Origin: a virus
Direction: 5' to 3' (one strand)
Length of the DNA stretch: 23,803 nt
Virus record (IMG/VR): IMGVR_UViG_3300014050_000139
Coordinates: 1-23,803 of that record
The notes under the pieces are model-generated. The model was given only the letters and a program-made list of their open reading frames with translations, was not told the origin of the DNA and searched no databases. Below are positions 14,658 through 22,332 of this stretch, piece after piece. The position numbers were made by a program, and so were the translations under genes. Each line of letters opens with the position of its first letter. The first letter of the stretch is position 1.

Positions 14658-15442
14658 TCTTCTGTCTTATTAGGGTCTTTGGGTAGGCCAAAGTTAGTCT
14701 TTATTTTTTTTCTGTCCTTTTTCGGGACATTGTAATACGGGTGTGCCTTTGTGAATACCTCCCCCGTCTTGCCGGGGTTGTTCATGAACGAATCATCCAT
14801 CTTAGGCGTGGTCTCTTTATACGCGCTCTGCACGTCTTTCTTTGGTGTGGGCTTGCCTCCTACCTGCTTGCGCAAGAAGCATCGGCAGTTGAAGTGGTTA
14901 AGCGGCCCGTGAGTGTCCCAGAACTTATCATTAACGGGTAATGTAATCCCATCGAGCGGTCGGCAGATGTCCGAGGTGTTCTCATCAAGAATAGCATCGT
15001 ACACAAGGTAGTCGAAGTTCTTCTCGTCGTTCTCAAATTCGGCCCACTTAACCGCGTTCTGCGATTGTCCTACCGAGGTGTTGTACTCGGTGCGGAGGTA
15101 GTTATCATAGAACTGGTTTAATACCTTCTGAGCCTCTTTTTTGTACTCGGAATAAGTTGCCACCCGCCCGTCCTTCACCAAGGCACGGGCAAGCTGCTGC
15201 ATCTGGCTCACGCTCTGGTACGTCTTGGCCGCGCTGAACCGATACACGCTCGTCTGGAGTTTTATCAACAGCTCCTCGTCTGGGATGTATGCCGTTTCGC
15301 TCACAAACCCCTCCTTCACACCTTTAGCAAGGTAATCCGCTGTCTTCGCATACAGCTCAGGCGGCAGGTCGTCCACCGTTACGATGCCCGAAGCTATCGC
15401 ATCCATCAACGCATCCCAGTCGTAATCAAAGGGTGCGTCCAT
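14654..15442 (-). CDS. Minor head protein (Mu F-like)
   Basis: 262 residues from the ATG at 15442, which overlaps the upstream TGA by one base (TGATG). Residues 107-188 are the MuF domain. The distal part carries the diagnostic set TSDICRPLDG (156-165), then W175 and GPLNHFNCRC (179-188), with Cys160, His183, Cys186 and Cys188 suggesting a metal-binding site. The protein is a minor capsid component at the portal and may accompany DNA ejection. The C-terminus (200-262) is lysine-rich. No toxin domain is fused to it. Confidence 0.88.
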   Translation of the reverse strand: MDAPFDYDWDALMDAIASGIVTVDDLPPELYAKTADYLAKGVKEGFVSETAYIPDEELLIKLQTSVYRFSAAKTYQSVSQMQQLARALVKDGRVATYSEYKKEAQKVLNQFYDNYLRTEYNTSVGQSQNAVKWAEFENDEKNFDYLVYDAILDENTSDICRPLDGITLPVNDKFWDTHGPLNHFNCRCFLRKQVGGKPTPKKDVQSAYKETTPKMDDSFMNNPGKTGEVFTKAHPYYNVPKKDRKKIKTNFGLPKDPNKTEE

Positions 15443-15789
15443 CAATTAAGCTCCTTGTTCGGGGTGTAGTATTCAAACACCATAGGCGTGGAGGCGGTCA
15501 GCAACCCCGATGGGCCTATCTCAACACCGTCCAAGGTGAACTGCTGGGCCAGCACGATGTTTTGAAAATCATCCTCGGTCATCAGCTTTTCGTTTCGCTT
15601 CTTCTCAAGCCATTTCATTGCTTCTCCCCAATAATATGTGGACACCCGTATGGCTTTAAGCGGCAAGCCACGACGAACACGCTCATAATAGATGGCCGTC
15701 ATGCAGGCATCCATACATAGGTTACCCGTAGCCTCCCACCGGAGGCTGTTCATGTAGTTCTTTAATGTGGATTGACTAAAGGTGTGCAT
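15442..15789 (-). CDS. Hypothetical protein between portal and MuF genes
   Basis: 115 residues, start ATG at 15789, overlapping the portal stop by 14 nt. Residues 1-70 are helical with several aromatic and basic residues (TLKNYMNSLRWEATGNLCMD, YWGEAMKWLEKKRNEKLM). The rest is strand-like (QQFTLDGVEIGPSGLL, PMVFEYYTP). No signal peptide or known motif. It is an extra gene in an otherwise Mu-like head order and is translated with its neighbours, so it is probably a head or packaging accessory protein. Confidence 0.65.
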   Translation of the reverse strand: MHTFSQSTLKNYMNSLRWEATGNLCMDACMTAIYYERVRRGLPLKAIRVSTYYWGEAMKWLEKKRNEKLMTEDDFQNIVLAQQFTLDGVEIGPSGLLTASTPMVFEYYTPNKELN

Positions 15790-17137
15790 ATAGGTTTTGT
15801 ATTTTTTCTGCGTTGGTAGCGACGGTCTGGGCTTCGCTCTCGGTGGCCTCTACGGGGATGCCCGTGCGCTCGGTGAAGTACTTCCAGTCGGGGTCTCCTC
15901 CCGCGTCTTTTATTACTTTGAAGATGTCAGCCGTAGCCTTGTTGCTCTCATCTTCCTTGCGCCTGAACTCCTCGCTCTCCTTCACGTTGCGGAACTTAAA
16001 CACCATATCCTCTGGGATGGGGAAGCCTTGCAGACGTAGCTTGGGTAACACCTCCACGTTCATGCTATGCTCTACCGCCATGCAGTCCTTACTCTCGATG
16101 GTGCTGAGGGCCATCTGTACCTCGTTGCTCGCTCCGAGCTTGCCGGGGATGCTGCTCATGGCATCCTCGTGGCCTAATATCATCTTAGTGATGTTTTTCT
16201 CAAGATAGGCGATGAGGGAGGTGTAGACATCCTGTGAGCTTGCTCCGCTTCTGGTCTCGACAAACTCAATCATGTCGTTCACGTCCTTCACAATGGTGGC
16301 AGAGGAACCCGCGTTGTAGAGGTCATCAAAGAACTGGTCTCTCTCGTCGCCTGTCTTCATGGTGGAGCCGACACGCATCGGGGAGCCGTACAGCTCGACG
16401 AACGTCGCAAACTGCCCAAGGAGGTTGCGCAGGAGGATTTCATAATGCGCCACCTTGTAAAGCAGCCCATAGCCGCACTCGGTGATGCCGTTCTCGCTGG
16501 GCGTATCGAAATAGAACGTCCATTCGTATGGCTTGTTGCCGTTGCTGTCCACGTATTCTTGGTTCCTGAACGGTACACCGTTGAGGTTATACGGGATATT
16601 CGCCACCTTCAATCGGTCAGGCGACACCCAAGGGCGTGGGATGGTCTTGATAGGTGAAAGGTTACCCCAGAAGTCACGGGAATACAACTCCGAGTTGATA
16701 ATATCGCTGAAGTTGAGCAAGGTGTACCCAAAGAACTCCGCATCGAGGCGACCTTCGATAACGCGGAAGAACCAATCCTTCTTTATCAACTTCGTCAGCT
16801 CTTCATTCACGCTTCCATCGCTGTTGCACAGGTCGAACCCTTTTTGCAAGGTTAACGCCTTGCGGTAATTCATAACAGCATACACATGACCGTTGAGGAT
16901 GGTGTCGAGGTAGGTCTGTTGCATCCGTACGCGCTGGCGTATCTGCACGATGCCCGCCTCCGCCTCGGTGATGGCATCCCTCCACTTCTGAATGTCCTGC
17001 TTGGCCCGGCTGAACGTGATGGGCGCAATGGCCTTGTAGCGCAGGTCTTTTGCTTGCCCTTCATTGTTGCGCTGCTCCGCTTTGGCTGGCTCCACAACAG
17101 GGAACCAATAGTTTTTAATATCTTTTATCAGGCCCAT
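15776..17137 (-). CDS. Portal protein (DUF935, Mu gp29-like)
   Basis: 453 residues, normal for the DUF935 portal family. Motifs: GYGLLYKVAHYEILLRNLLG followed by QFATFVELYGSPMRVG, the family's 'f..fiE.fG.P.rvg' segment; then YLEKNITKMILGHEDAMSS with IPGKLGAS, the 'i..aiLGqtlt......gs.a' equivalent. The C-terminal helix ends SEAQTVATNAEKIQN. Twelve copies form the DNA gateway at the head vertex and bind the terminase. It follows the gp36-like gene by 1 nt. Confidence 0.9.
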   Translation of the reverse strand: MGLIKDIKNYWFPVVEPAKAEQRNNEGQAKDLRYKAIAPITFSRAKQDIQKWRDAITEAEAGIVQIRQRVRMQQTYLDTILNGHVYAVMNYRKALTLQKGFDLCNSDGSVNEELTKLIKKDWFFRVIEGRLDAEFFGYTLLNFSDIINSELYSRDFWGNLSPIKTIPRPWVSPDRLKVANIPYNLNGVPFRNQEYVDSNGNKPYEWTFYFDTPSENGITECGYGLLYKVAHYEILLRNLLGQFATFVELYGSPMRVGSTMKTGDERDQFFDDLYNAGSSATIVKDVNDMIEFVETRSGASSQDVYTSLIAYLEKNITKMILGHEDAMSSIPGKLGASNEVQMALSTIESKDCMAVEHSMNVEVLPKLRLQGFPIPEDMVFKFRNVKESEEFRRKEDESNKATADIFKVIKDAGGDPDWKYFTERTGIPVEATESEAQTVATNAEKIQNLYAHL

Positions 17138-17138
17138 G

Positions 17139-17963
17139 TTAATAGTTGTTTACGTTGCGGGGTAGTGACCCCATGCGGGTGCGGTATCCTTGCTTGGGTT
17201 GCAACCTTGGGATGTTCGCGCTTATGCCTCTGTTGTCTCCGCTGGCCGCGATGAGCCAGTTCACGGTGTTATCATAAGCTAAAAGGATGTTGGCAGGGAT
17301 GTTCTGAGGTGCTATGCGCTTGGAGGCGTAATACAGCACGATGTTAACTACGTACAGGACAAGCTGCTGGCTTCGGTTGTCGCCTTGGGTGAACACGGTC
17401 GTGTTGGTAGGTAGGGTGTTGGCAGTCGTCTGGTAGGCCGTGCCGTTGCCCCAATACGGGCTTGCTTGCGGGTCGTCGGGAGCCATGCCCGTGTATGGGT
17501 TGAGGCAGGTGTACACCTTGTCGTGCCACCATACTTGATTGCCGATAACGTACACCGTTTCAGCATCCCACACGGGTTGCGGAGGCTTGGCAAAAAAGAT
17601 ATCGTACTGATTGCCTAACAGCGTGGTGTTGTTGGTGTTCCAAGGCCCGGTCTTGTTCGCGGTCAGGATGTACACCTTGCTGTTGACCTCCACAATGTCG
17701 TTGGTTACATAGCTGTTGGCTGGCACATAGGTAGCCGCGTAGAGGTAGAACCGCCTTTGCGCTTTATAGGTTGCAGTATATGACCAAGGCTGCATATCGG
17801 TGAACTCGTATGCCGTGTCGTACTTCTGCAACAGGTAGCTGTTGGCCTCCTCGGTGGCCGTCGCTTCAATGGTGCTGAGGATGGACTGGTCGGAGCCGAT
17901 GAGCTGGTTTAGCTGAGGCAGTTGTATCTGCCGCAGGTAGTCTCGTTGGTATAGATATCCCAT
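17139..17963 (-). CDS. Mu gp36-like (DUF1320) neck protein with two inserted carbohydrate-binding-like modules
   Basis: 274 residues. Residues 1-60 (SDQSILSTIEATATEEANSY, LLQKYD) and 195-245 (QQLVLYVVNIVLYYASKRI..., YDNTVNWLIAASGD) together match the two halves of the DUF1320/gp36 domain, normally about 140 residues. Between them residues about 75-175 form two CBM5/12-like modules: TYVPANSYVTNDIVEVNSKV, YILT, then VWDAETVYVIGNQVWWHDKV, YTCL, with a later PYWG. The same pattern occurs in the gene at 11535-12227. gp36 proteins sit at the head-tail neck, so the inserts would be exposed there. A TAnnTTTG element ends 4 nt before the ATG at 17963. Confidence 0.7.
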   Translation of the reverse strand: MGYLYQRDYLRQIQLPQLNQLIGSDQSILSTIEATATEEANSYLLQKYDTAYEFTDMQPWSYTATYKAQRRFYLYAATYVPANSYVTNDIVEVNSKVYILTANKTGPWNTNNTTLLGNQYDIFFAKPPQPVWDAETVYVIGNQVWWHDKVYTCLNPYTGMAPDDPQASPYWGNGTAYQTTANTLPTNTTVFTQGDNRSQQLVLYVVNIVLYYASKRIAPQNIPANILLAYDNTVNWLIAASGDNRGISANIPRLQPKQGYRTRMGSLPRNVNNY

Positions 17964-17967
17964 AGCG

Positions 17968-17975
17968 CAAAAGTA
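17968..17975 (-). promoter_or_regulatory. Bacteroidota -7 element (TACTTTTG) 4 nt upstream of the gp36-like gene
   Basis: Minus-strand TACTTTTG is a full match to TAnnTTTG, 4 nt from the ATG at 17963, in the 17-nt gap after TerL. No TTTG is found 19-21 nt upstream, where TerL coding sequence lies. If active, it would start a leaderless message for the neck-portal-head genes. Confidence 0.48.
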
Positions 17976-17980
17976 ATCGT

Positions 17981-19369
17981 TTAATATGAATTTCGTTTTA
18001 ACGGACTTCGTGAGGCCATCATGGTTGAATCACCGGGGCCACGTTGATAGGCATCAAACTCGACGGCAAACGCGGAACAGAAGATATAGTCGGTGAGGTC
18101 GGTGAAGTGACCTACCTTCTGGAAGCGGGCCTTGGTGACGGGGTCGGTGGCCATCTCCTTGAGCTTGGTTCCGTCGCTGGCCTCTTTGAGCAGCACGAAG
18201 TCCTTGATGGTCTCCTTGCAGGAGGTGTCGACGGTGAATTTAATCCCTTTGTAGTTATGTTCAAGGCATGAGTTGATGAAGTTACCTCTTTGGATAACCG
18301 ACGGGTTGCTTGGTGTGACCCGCATTTTGGGCTGGTATTGTGCCAATTCCTGCGCGACAATGCGGTAGAAGCTCATGCCCTTCTCTATCTTCGTGTCCTG
18401 TTTTTCTGCCGTGGCATCACCATAGACAAACATTCCAGTATTATGATTTGGATATAATCTTTTAATCTCATTGCACACGGCTTTTATTGTGTTGTACGGG
18501 TTGATTCCTGTTATCTCGCGTATCATGCGCAGCTCCTTCCCTTGGATCTGGAAGATGCCGCAAGGTAGGTAAGGCACGACGTTATCATCCCAGCTTATGT
18601 GCAGAGGCAGGGCGGGGTCGTAGGGACAACTGCCGATGTGCTTCTCCATCTCAAATGACTTGTAAAACTCCCCGCCTACCTTTAGCTGAACGTCCCAGTC
18701 GCCCTCGACGAGGCTCATGTACTTATGCCTTGGAAGGTACTTGAGCTGCTCGAGGTAGTCCTCGGTGAGATGCGGGTTGTCGGTAACCTTAGCAGGGATG
18801 TATAGCCATTTGTCCGGCAATGTGCTTGCCCTCCAATGGTCATATATGCGGGTTTTTACCCAGTTGTTGGATGGGTTGCACGTGGCAAGGATAACGGGAC
18901 GCGGACGGGGTTCGCACTCCCATCGTCCGGCACGGCTGAAGGCGATGTCGAGGGTCTGCTCTTGGCACTCGTTTATCTCTTCAAACAGAAAGCCGTTGAC
19001 CTCCAAGCCGCGAAGCCAAAACCCCTCTTTGTCTTGGTCGTAGTTCTCGCCCTTGAATAATATAACACTACCGTTGGGGTGGGTGTACTCGAACGGGTTC
19101 TCCCTGAGCTTTCCCGATGGGTTGAGCTTGCGGAACGAGGGGATAGTGGTTGTGCGTATCTTTTCGGAGTTTTCGCGGACTACGCACCAGCGGGACTTGG
19201 GGAACAGTTGGCACATAATCAGAAGTGTGCTTAACCCCCATATAGTTTTCCCTCCGCCAATCGCGCCTCCGTACAACACAAACCTGTATTGCTCGGAAGC
19301 TATGGCGTCCATCGCCTCTTGTTGCTTTGGGCTTAATAGAATCAAATCGGTATCTCTTTGTCTCCCCAC
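17981..19369 (-). CDS. terL: Terminase large subunit
   Basis: 462 residues. ATPase: Walker A GGAIGGGKT (34-42), Walker B GFLFEE (126-131), coupling motif ATCNPS (162-167). Nuclease (RNase H fold): D261/D262 in HISWDDN, D318 in VYGDAT and D424/D427 in GHFTDLTDY, the equivalent of 'HxxDAxRY'. It cuts concatemers and pumps DNA through the portal. No ATG is available; the GTG at 19369 overlaps TerS by 28 nt, while a TTG at 19345 would give a TTGA overlap like the ATGA junctions used elsewhere in this phage. The start is therefore uncertain by 8 residues. Confidence 0.95.
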   Translation of the reverse strand: MGRQRDTDLILLSPKQQEAMDAIASEQYRFVLYGGAIGGGKTIWGLSTLLIMCQLFPKSRWCVVRENSEKIRTTTIPSFRKLNPSGKLRENPFEYTHPNGSVILFKGENYDQDKEGFWLRGLEVNGFLFEEINECQEQTLDIAFSRAGRWECEPRPRPVILATCNPSNNWVKTRIYDHWRASTLPDKWLYIPAKVTDNPHLTEDYLEQLKYLPRHKYMSLVEGDWDVQLKVGGEFYKSFEMEKHIGSCPYDPALPLHISWDDNVVPYLPCGIFQIQGKELRMIREITGINPYNTIKAVCNEIKRLYPNHNTGMFVYGDATAEKQDTKIEKGMSFYRIVAQELAQYQPKMRVTPSNPSVIQRGNFINSCLEHNYKGIKFTVDTSCKETIKDFVLLKEASDGTKLKEMATDPVTKARFQKVGHFTDLTDYIFCSAFAVEFDAYQRGPGDSTMMASRSPLKRNSY

Positions 19370-19806
19370 TTGATGACAGTACCCACCTTATCCCCGTCGG
19401 TCGTTACATCTGAGCGGTCAACAAGCCCTTGAAGCCTTGCGGCTAAGTTCGCGTTGTAAACCCCCGACATGGCCCCGTCTATGATGTTGGCAGAGGTCTG
19501 AGCCTTGATGTGTGATATGATGGGCAGATACTCGGTATAGGAACCGTCAGTATTTCGCTCATATTGTCCTAATTGTGATATGATTCCACGCTCTGAGAGG
19601 TATCCTTCAAAGCCTTGCCATGTGATAGGCCGTTGCTTTTGTTTGAACACCTCTACGGCATCCTTTCCCACAAAGTCGTGAACAAGGAACGGGTTCTCTT
19701 TTACCCATTCTTTGTACTCATTAAATAGTTGTAATAATTTTTGAGGGCTTTCGATATTTTTTATCGTGCCTCCTCCACCTGCTCCTGTCTTTCCCTTGTG
19801 TCCCAT
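19342..19806 (-). CDS. Terminase small subunit
   Basis: 154 residues. After a Gly-rich start (KTGAGGGGTIK) comes the pattern of Bacteroidota phage small terminases: SPQKLLQLFNEYKEWVKENP, RPITWQGFEGYLSERGI, then a long helix ending AMSGVYNANLAARLQGLVDR, the 'g.a.g..n..ia..ilgl.Dk' part typical of PF16677-like DNA-packaging proteins. It recognises the packaging site and regulates TerL. It begins with TAATG overlap after the nuclease gene. Confidence 0.82.
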   Translation of the reverse strand: MGHKGKTGAGGGGTIKNIESPQKLLQLFNEYKEWVKENPFLVHDFVGKDAVEVFKQKQRPITWQGFEGYLSERGIISQLGQYERNTDGSYTEYLPIISHIKAQTSANIIDGAMSGVYNANLAARLQGLVDRSDVTTDGDKVGTVIKWGDKEIPI

Positions 19807-20168
19807 TACTTCTGCCAGTTTCTGAGTTTTGTTTCCCCCCGCAAAAGTACGATTAAATCGCGGAACTCGTCGAAGGTGCGCACTACGTGGTATTCAATGA
19901 ACTGCTTTTCGGCCTGCTCTTGGAAGGCTCTCTGCTCAGGGCTTTGCTTGCCTTTCTCGGTCTTGAACTCGATGAACGCCACCTGCCCGTTGTCGGTCAT
20001 GAACACCAAGTCGGGTGCGCCTTTTCTTCTGCCCATCGCCTTCATTCTTGCACCGTTGACGGGGTTGCGCTGTCCCTCGTTGGGGATGGAGAACAGCCGT
20101 AGCCGCTCGGTGGCGTACTGGAGGTCGTACCATTTCACGCATGAGGATTGGAGGGAGGCTTCGGTCAT
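19806..20168 (-). CDS. VRR-NUC domain nuclease
   Basis: 120 residues, almost all one VRR-NUC domain (PF08774). Motifs in order: E3 and Q7 in the first helix, SIPNEG (27-32), GAPDLVF with D53, then the E-x-K core FIEFKTEKG (E67, K69), SPEQRAFQEQAE and a closing YHVVRTFDEF. This is the PD-(D/E)XK fold, here likely acting on branched DNA or as a resolvase before packaging. It is set between replication genes and TerS, joined by ATGA upstream and TAATG downstream. Confidence 0.88.
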   Translation of the reverse strand: MTEASLQSSCVKWYDLQYATERLRLFSIPNEGQRNPVNGARMKAMGRRKGAPDLVFMTDNGQVAFIEFKTEKGKQSPEQRAFQEQAEKQFIEYHVVRTFDEFRDLIVLLRGETKLRNWQK

Positions 20169-20446
20169 GTAAGGTTCTCAGGATTGCGCATATCGATGCC
20201 CGTGTAGGTGTGTATCACCTTCCAGATTTCATTGCCGCAAGCGGCAGCCATGTTGCCTCGGTCTTCTATGCTCATGCCTTCCGATGTCTGCAAGTCCCAC
20301 ATCTTGTTCATGATGGCATCTTGGAAGATGATAACCGCGTTGGCAAAGTCCCGGTTGGTGTAGTTCTCCTTGGTGTAGTTGCCGCTGGCGGCTTTCTCAA
20401 GCAGAATGTTGGCAAGATATTCAAGATGCTCGACGTGGGTGGTCAT
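20165..20446 (-). CDS. Small hypothetical protein in the replication operon
   Basis: 93 residues from the ATG at 20446, which overlaps the upstream stop as ATGA; other possible starts are an ATG at 20452 and a TTG at 20476. The sequence is helical, MTTHVEHLEYLANILLEKAA then NAVIIFQDAIMNKMWDLQ, with a C-terminal GNEIWKVIHTYTGIDM. No known family. Its location between a replication protein and the VRR-NUC nuclease suggests a role in replication or recombination. Confidence 0.68.
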   Translation of the reverse strand: MTTHVEHLEYLANILLEKAASGNYTKENYTNRDFANAVIIFQDAIMNKMWDLQTSEGMSIEDRGNMAAACGNEIWKVIHTYTGIDMRNPENLT

Positions 20447-21171
20447 GCACATGGTTGTGTTTGGTTGGTGATACAAAGGTCGAAATAATTTTGAAGCAGT
20501 AATAACTTGGCTTCATTGATAGCTCTGAGGTGCAGGTTGTCCGATTCGAGGAACCGCTTCAGCTCGATGCGTTTTAGGCGGTCACCTTCATGGCGTAGGC
20601 GGTGGGATGTGTCGGCCTTTAGGCGTTCGATGGCATTGTCGTAGGCTCGCTTGCGCTCTTCGGGTGGGTAGTCGATGCTTCCGATGCGGGTCAGGTAGTT
20701 GTATGCCGCATTGCCATAGTCGGTTAGCTGCTTGCTGGAGGCATACTCGGTGAACTTCTCCAAGGTGGTTGCCTTGAGGATTGCATCCGCTTGGGATTGC
20801 CCTACGGGAGGGAGTAGTGGTGTTGTTTGTGTTTGTGCGAGTTTTAAGAGCCGTAACCGCTCAGGATGGGTCTTGTATGCGTTCAGCATCTTTCCGACGG
20901 CCTGAGGGCTTAGGATGGCCCCGTACATGGCTCCGTCGATGCCCGTAAGCTTCCCGGCACACATCCAGTCAACAGCTTGCTTGAAGTCAACCATGCTTAG
21001 GTCGGGGAACTGAGTGCGGGTGAACTCGATGAGGATGGCGATGCCTTCGTCGTTAGGCATCTGGGACGGTGGCAAGCCGATGGCGGTTGCGAGGTACTTC
21101 ATAGCCCGGTTGATGGCGTGGGCATTGGCTTCCCTTAGCTTGGTGGTGGCGGTGGTGGGTGTTGTGTTCAT
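20443..21171 (-). CDS. Probable replication accessory protein following the initiator
   Basis: 242 residues, mostly helical. Residues 35-100 (LPPSQMPNDEGIAILIEFTR, FPDLSMVDFKQAVDWMCAG, and ILSPQAVGKMLNAYKT) resemble a family commonly found beside primosome genes in Bacteroidota phages. The C-terminal half is a long charged helix set (EERKRAYDNAIERLKADTSH...). No Walker A motif, so it is not a DnaC-type ATPase. It starts as ATGA with the DUF1376 gene. A helicase-loading role is a guess from gene order. Confidence 0.62.
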   Translation of the reverse strand: MNTTPTTATTKLREANAHAINRAMKYLATAIGLPPSQMPNDEGIAILIEFTRTQFPDLSMVDFKQAVDWMCAGKLTGIDGAMYGAILSPQAVGKMLNAYKTHPERLRLLKLAQTQTTPLLPPVGQSQADAILKATTLEKFTEYASSKQLTDYGNAAYNYLTRIGSIDYPPEERKRAYDNAIERLKADTSHRLRHEGDRLKRIELKRFLESDNLHLRAINEAKLLLLQNYFDLCITNQTQPCA

Positions 21172-21932
21172 TCGTTATACGAAGATAGTGCTTGTTGATA
21201 GAAGGCTTCGGGGTTCTGAGATAGCTGGGCTTCCCATCGCTTGAAGGTGTCCTGCACGGTTTCGGCTTTGGAGGTGGTGTTGGCCTTGATGGCTTGAGCT
21301 TGCTTCCGCGCCCAGTTAGAAAAGTGCATCTGGTAATCCTTTATGGTTTTGCCTTCGAGGTTTCCCGTTGAGGATTGAATCTCATAGAACACCTTGGCGA
21401 GGGTTGCTGCGCTGCCCGGTGGTAGGCCGTTGTGCATCTCTACGGTCTGGAGCAGGTTTGTGTTATCGGTCAGGGTGTTGGGCTTGGGTTGCACGGCCAA
21501 TGTTTTTTCCTTTCCCCCAGACCCCCTATCCTTTTTTTTAACTACATTTTCATTTTCATTTTCATTTTCCATACGCTTAAGCATATGCTTATTCATATGC
21601 TTATTGGTTTTTACCTTGTTAGAATCTTTGTTTTTTTCCTTAGAACCGTTGTTCCTGCGGCTTTCCGTGAACTTTGCACGCTTCTCTTTTTCTTGATTCA
21701 ATCTTTCATTCCAGTAAAAACCATCTTCAAAAATGAATTTTTCAACGAGGTTAGGCCAAGCTAACTCGAAGCTACTTCCAAGCATATGCTTCGCATGTGC
21801 TAAGGTGAATTTTCCTCGATTAAATTGGAGCATGAGCAAATCCATATAACAGCCTTTTTCAAGATGTGTCATGTGCATTGTGCCGCCCTGCCAATCGCCG
21901 GGGTAAAATAAAAATGCGGGGTCTTTTGCCAT
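21168..21932 (-). CDS. DUF1376/YdaU-type replication initiator
   Basis: 254 residues. Residues 1-80 show the DUF1376 winged-helix start: KDPAFLFYPGDWQGGTMHMT, LEKGCYMDLLMLQF and WNERLNQEKEKRAKF, as in YdaU and phage replisome organisers. Residues 90-150 form a Lys/Asn/Glu-rich linker with NENENENE coded by a CATTTT hexamer repeat. The C-terminal part (about 165-254: LAKVFYEIQSSTGNLEGKTI, YQMHFSNWARKQAQ) resembles a second helical domain. It likely binds the phage origin and recruits replication proteins. Candidate iterons lie inside this gene. Confidence 0.83.
   Translation of the reverse strand: MAKDPAFLFYPGDWQGGTMHMTHLEKGCYMDLLMLQFNRGKFTLAHAKHMLGSSFELAWPNLVEKFIFEDGFYWNERLNQEKEKRAKFTESRRNNGSKEKNKDSNKVKTNKHMNKHMLKRMENENENENVVKKKDRGSGGKEKTLAVQPKPNTLTDNTNLLQTVEMHNGLPPGSAATLAKVFYEIQSSTGNLEGKTIKDYQMHFSNWARKQAQAIKANTTSKAETVQDTFKRWEAQLSQNPEAFYQQALSSYNE
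21545..21568. repeat. CATTTT hexamer repeat (4 copies) in the initiator gene
   Basis: Four exact CATTTT units in tandem; on the minus strand they code Asn-Glu pairs in the flexible linker. The length is a multiple of three, so changes in copy number would alter the linker without breaking the frame. It makes the region AT-rich, which would also suit an unwinding element. Confidence 0.85.
21579..21602. repeat. Palindromic AAGCATATGCTT plus half copy (candidate iteron)
   Basis: AAGCATATGCTT at 21579-21590 is a perfect 12-bp palindrome, followed by CATATGCTT at 21594-21602. The same palindrome recurs at 21780-21791. Both are inside the replication initiator gene beside an AT-rich tract, as with the lambda origin inside gene O. 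Confidence 0.5.
21780..21801. repeat. Second AAGCATATGCTT palindrome with degenerate neighbour
   Basis: AAGCATATGCTT at 21780-21791, then GCATGTGCT at 21793-21801, one base off GCATATGCT. It repeats the arrangement at 21579-21602. Both encode Lys-His-Met-Leu, so shared codons are an alternative explanation. Confidence 0.48.
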
Positions 21933-21936
21933 GATG

Positions 21937-22161
21937 CTATTGAATAACCGTTTTATCTTCTTCCTGTTGTTCGGCTAATTCTGCCGCGTCCAAGATGAGC
22001 CGAGCCAAGGCACGGGCATCTGTGGAGGTTAGGATTGTAAGAGGTCGAAAAGCTCTACCGAATACACTGTCTGCAATGAGGATTTGTTTGTAATTATTGA
22101 CAATGACCTGTATTTTATCGCCACGCTCATCCAAAATTGATACTGTTGTTATTATTGCCAT
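21937..22161 (-). CDS. Small hypothetical protein at the start of the replication operon
   Basis: 74 residues, ATG at 22161, ending 4 nt before the initiator gene. Strand-rich first half (ITTVSILDERGDKIQVIVNN), helical second half (STDARALARLILDAAELAEQ). No family recognised. It is the first gene after the structured non-coding region; a hairpin with a T9 run ends 8 nt before its ATG, so its translation or transcription could depend on that structure. Confidence 0.65.
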   Translation of the reverse strand: MAIITTVSILDERGDKIQVIVNNYKQILIADSVFGRAFRPLTILTSTDARALARLILDAAELAEQQEEDKTVIQ

Positions 22162-22169
22162 AATGTTGT

Positions 22170-22227
22170 AAAAAAAAAGCCCATGCGGCCTTTCGGGGTA
22201 GCAGAACCCTACTCGGCCACATAGGCT
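22170..22227 (-). terminator. Intrinsic terminator/attenuator just upstream of the 22161 start
   Basis: Outer arms 22215-22227 and 22178-22190 form a 13-bp stem on the minus strand, with two G-U wobbles. On the plus strand the same two positions are C-A mismatches, which indicates that the minus-strand RNA is the functional form. An inner small stem lies at 22196-22214. Nine T follow the stem (22178-22170). Confidence 0.75.
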
Positions 22228-22271
22228 GTTTGTTGTTTTTTTTGTTTTTCCGAAGCTGCTACTCTTCGTTT

Positions 22272-22312
22272 AAAAAACCGGGAGGCTACGTGCGGCTAAA
22301 CACACCTCCCGG
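22272..22312 (-). terminator. Intrinsic terminator after the winged-helix gene
   Basis: Minus-strand CCGGGAGG (22312-22305) pairs with CCTCCCGG (22285-22278) and is followed by TTTTTT (22277-22272). The loop is long (19 nt). It lies 79 nt after the stop of the gene at 22391-22624 and would end the early transcript, unless transcription starts at the -7 element between them. Confidence 0.68.
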
Positions 22313-22332
22313 CTAATAATTAAATTCTATGG

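Larger units (their letters stand above)
22170..22328 (-). ncRNA. Structured leader or small RNA with three hairpins
   Basis: A minus-strand transcript starting near 22328, from the -7 element at 22333-22340, would contain in order: a CCGGGAGG/CCTCCCGG hairpin with T6, a CGAAG/CTTCG hairpin with an 8-nt loop (22263-22256), and a 13-bp hairpin with T9 (22227-22170). The loop of the second hairpin (GTAGCAG in the RNA, 22262-22256) is complementary over 7 nt to CTGCTAC in the third (22204-22198), so a kissing-loop or alternative pairing is possible. It may be an attenuator for the replication operon or an independent RNA. Confidence 0.5.

Noticed and set aside
20447-20476. GACCTTTG near 20475 as a promoter, and a TTG start at 20476
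   Set aside because: The element differs from TAnnTTTG and is coding sequence of the upstream gene; the ATG at 20446 forms the ATGA overlap used throughout this phage.
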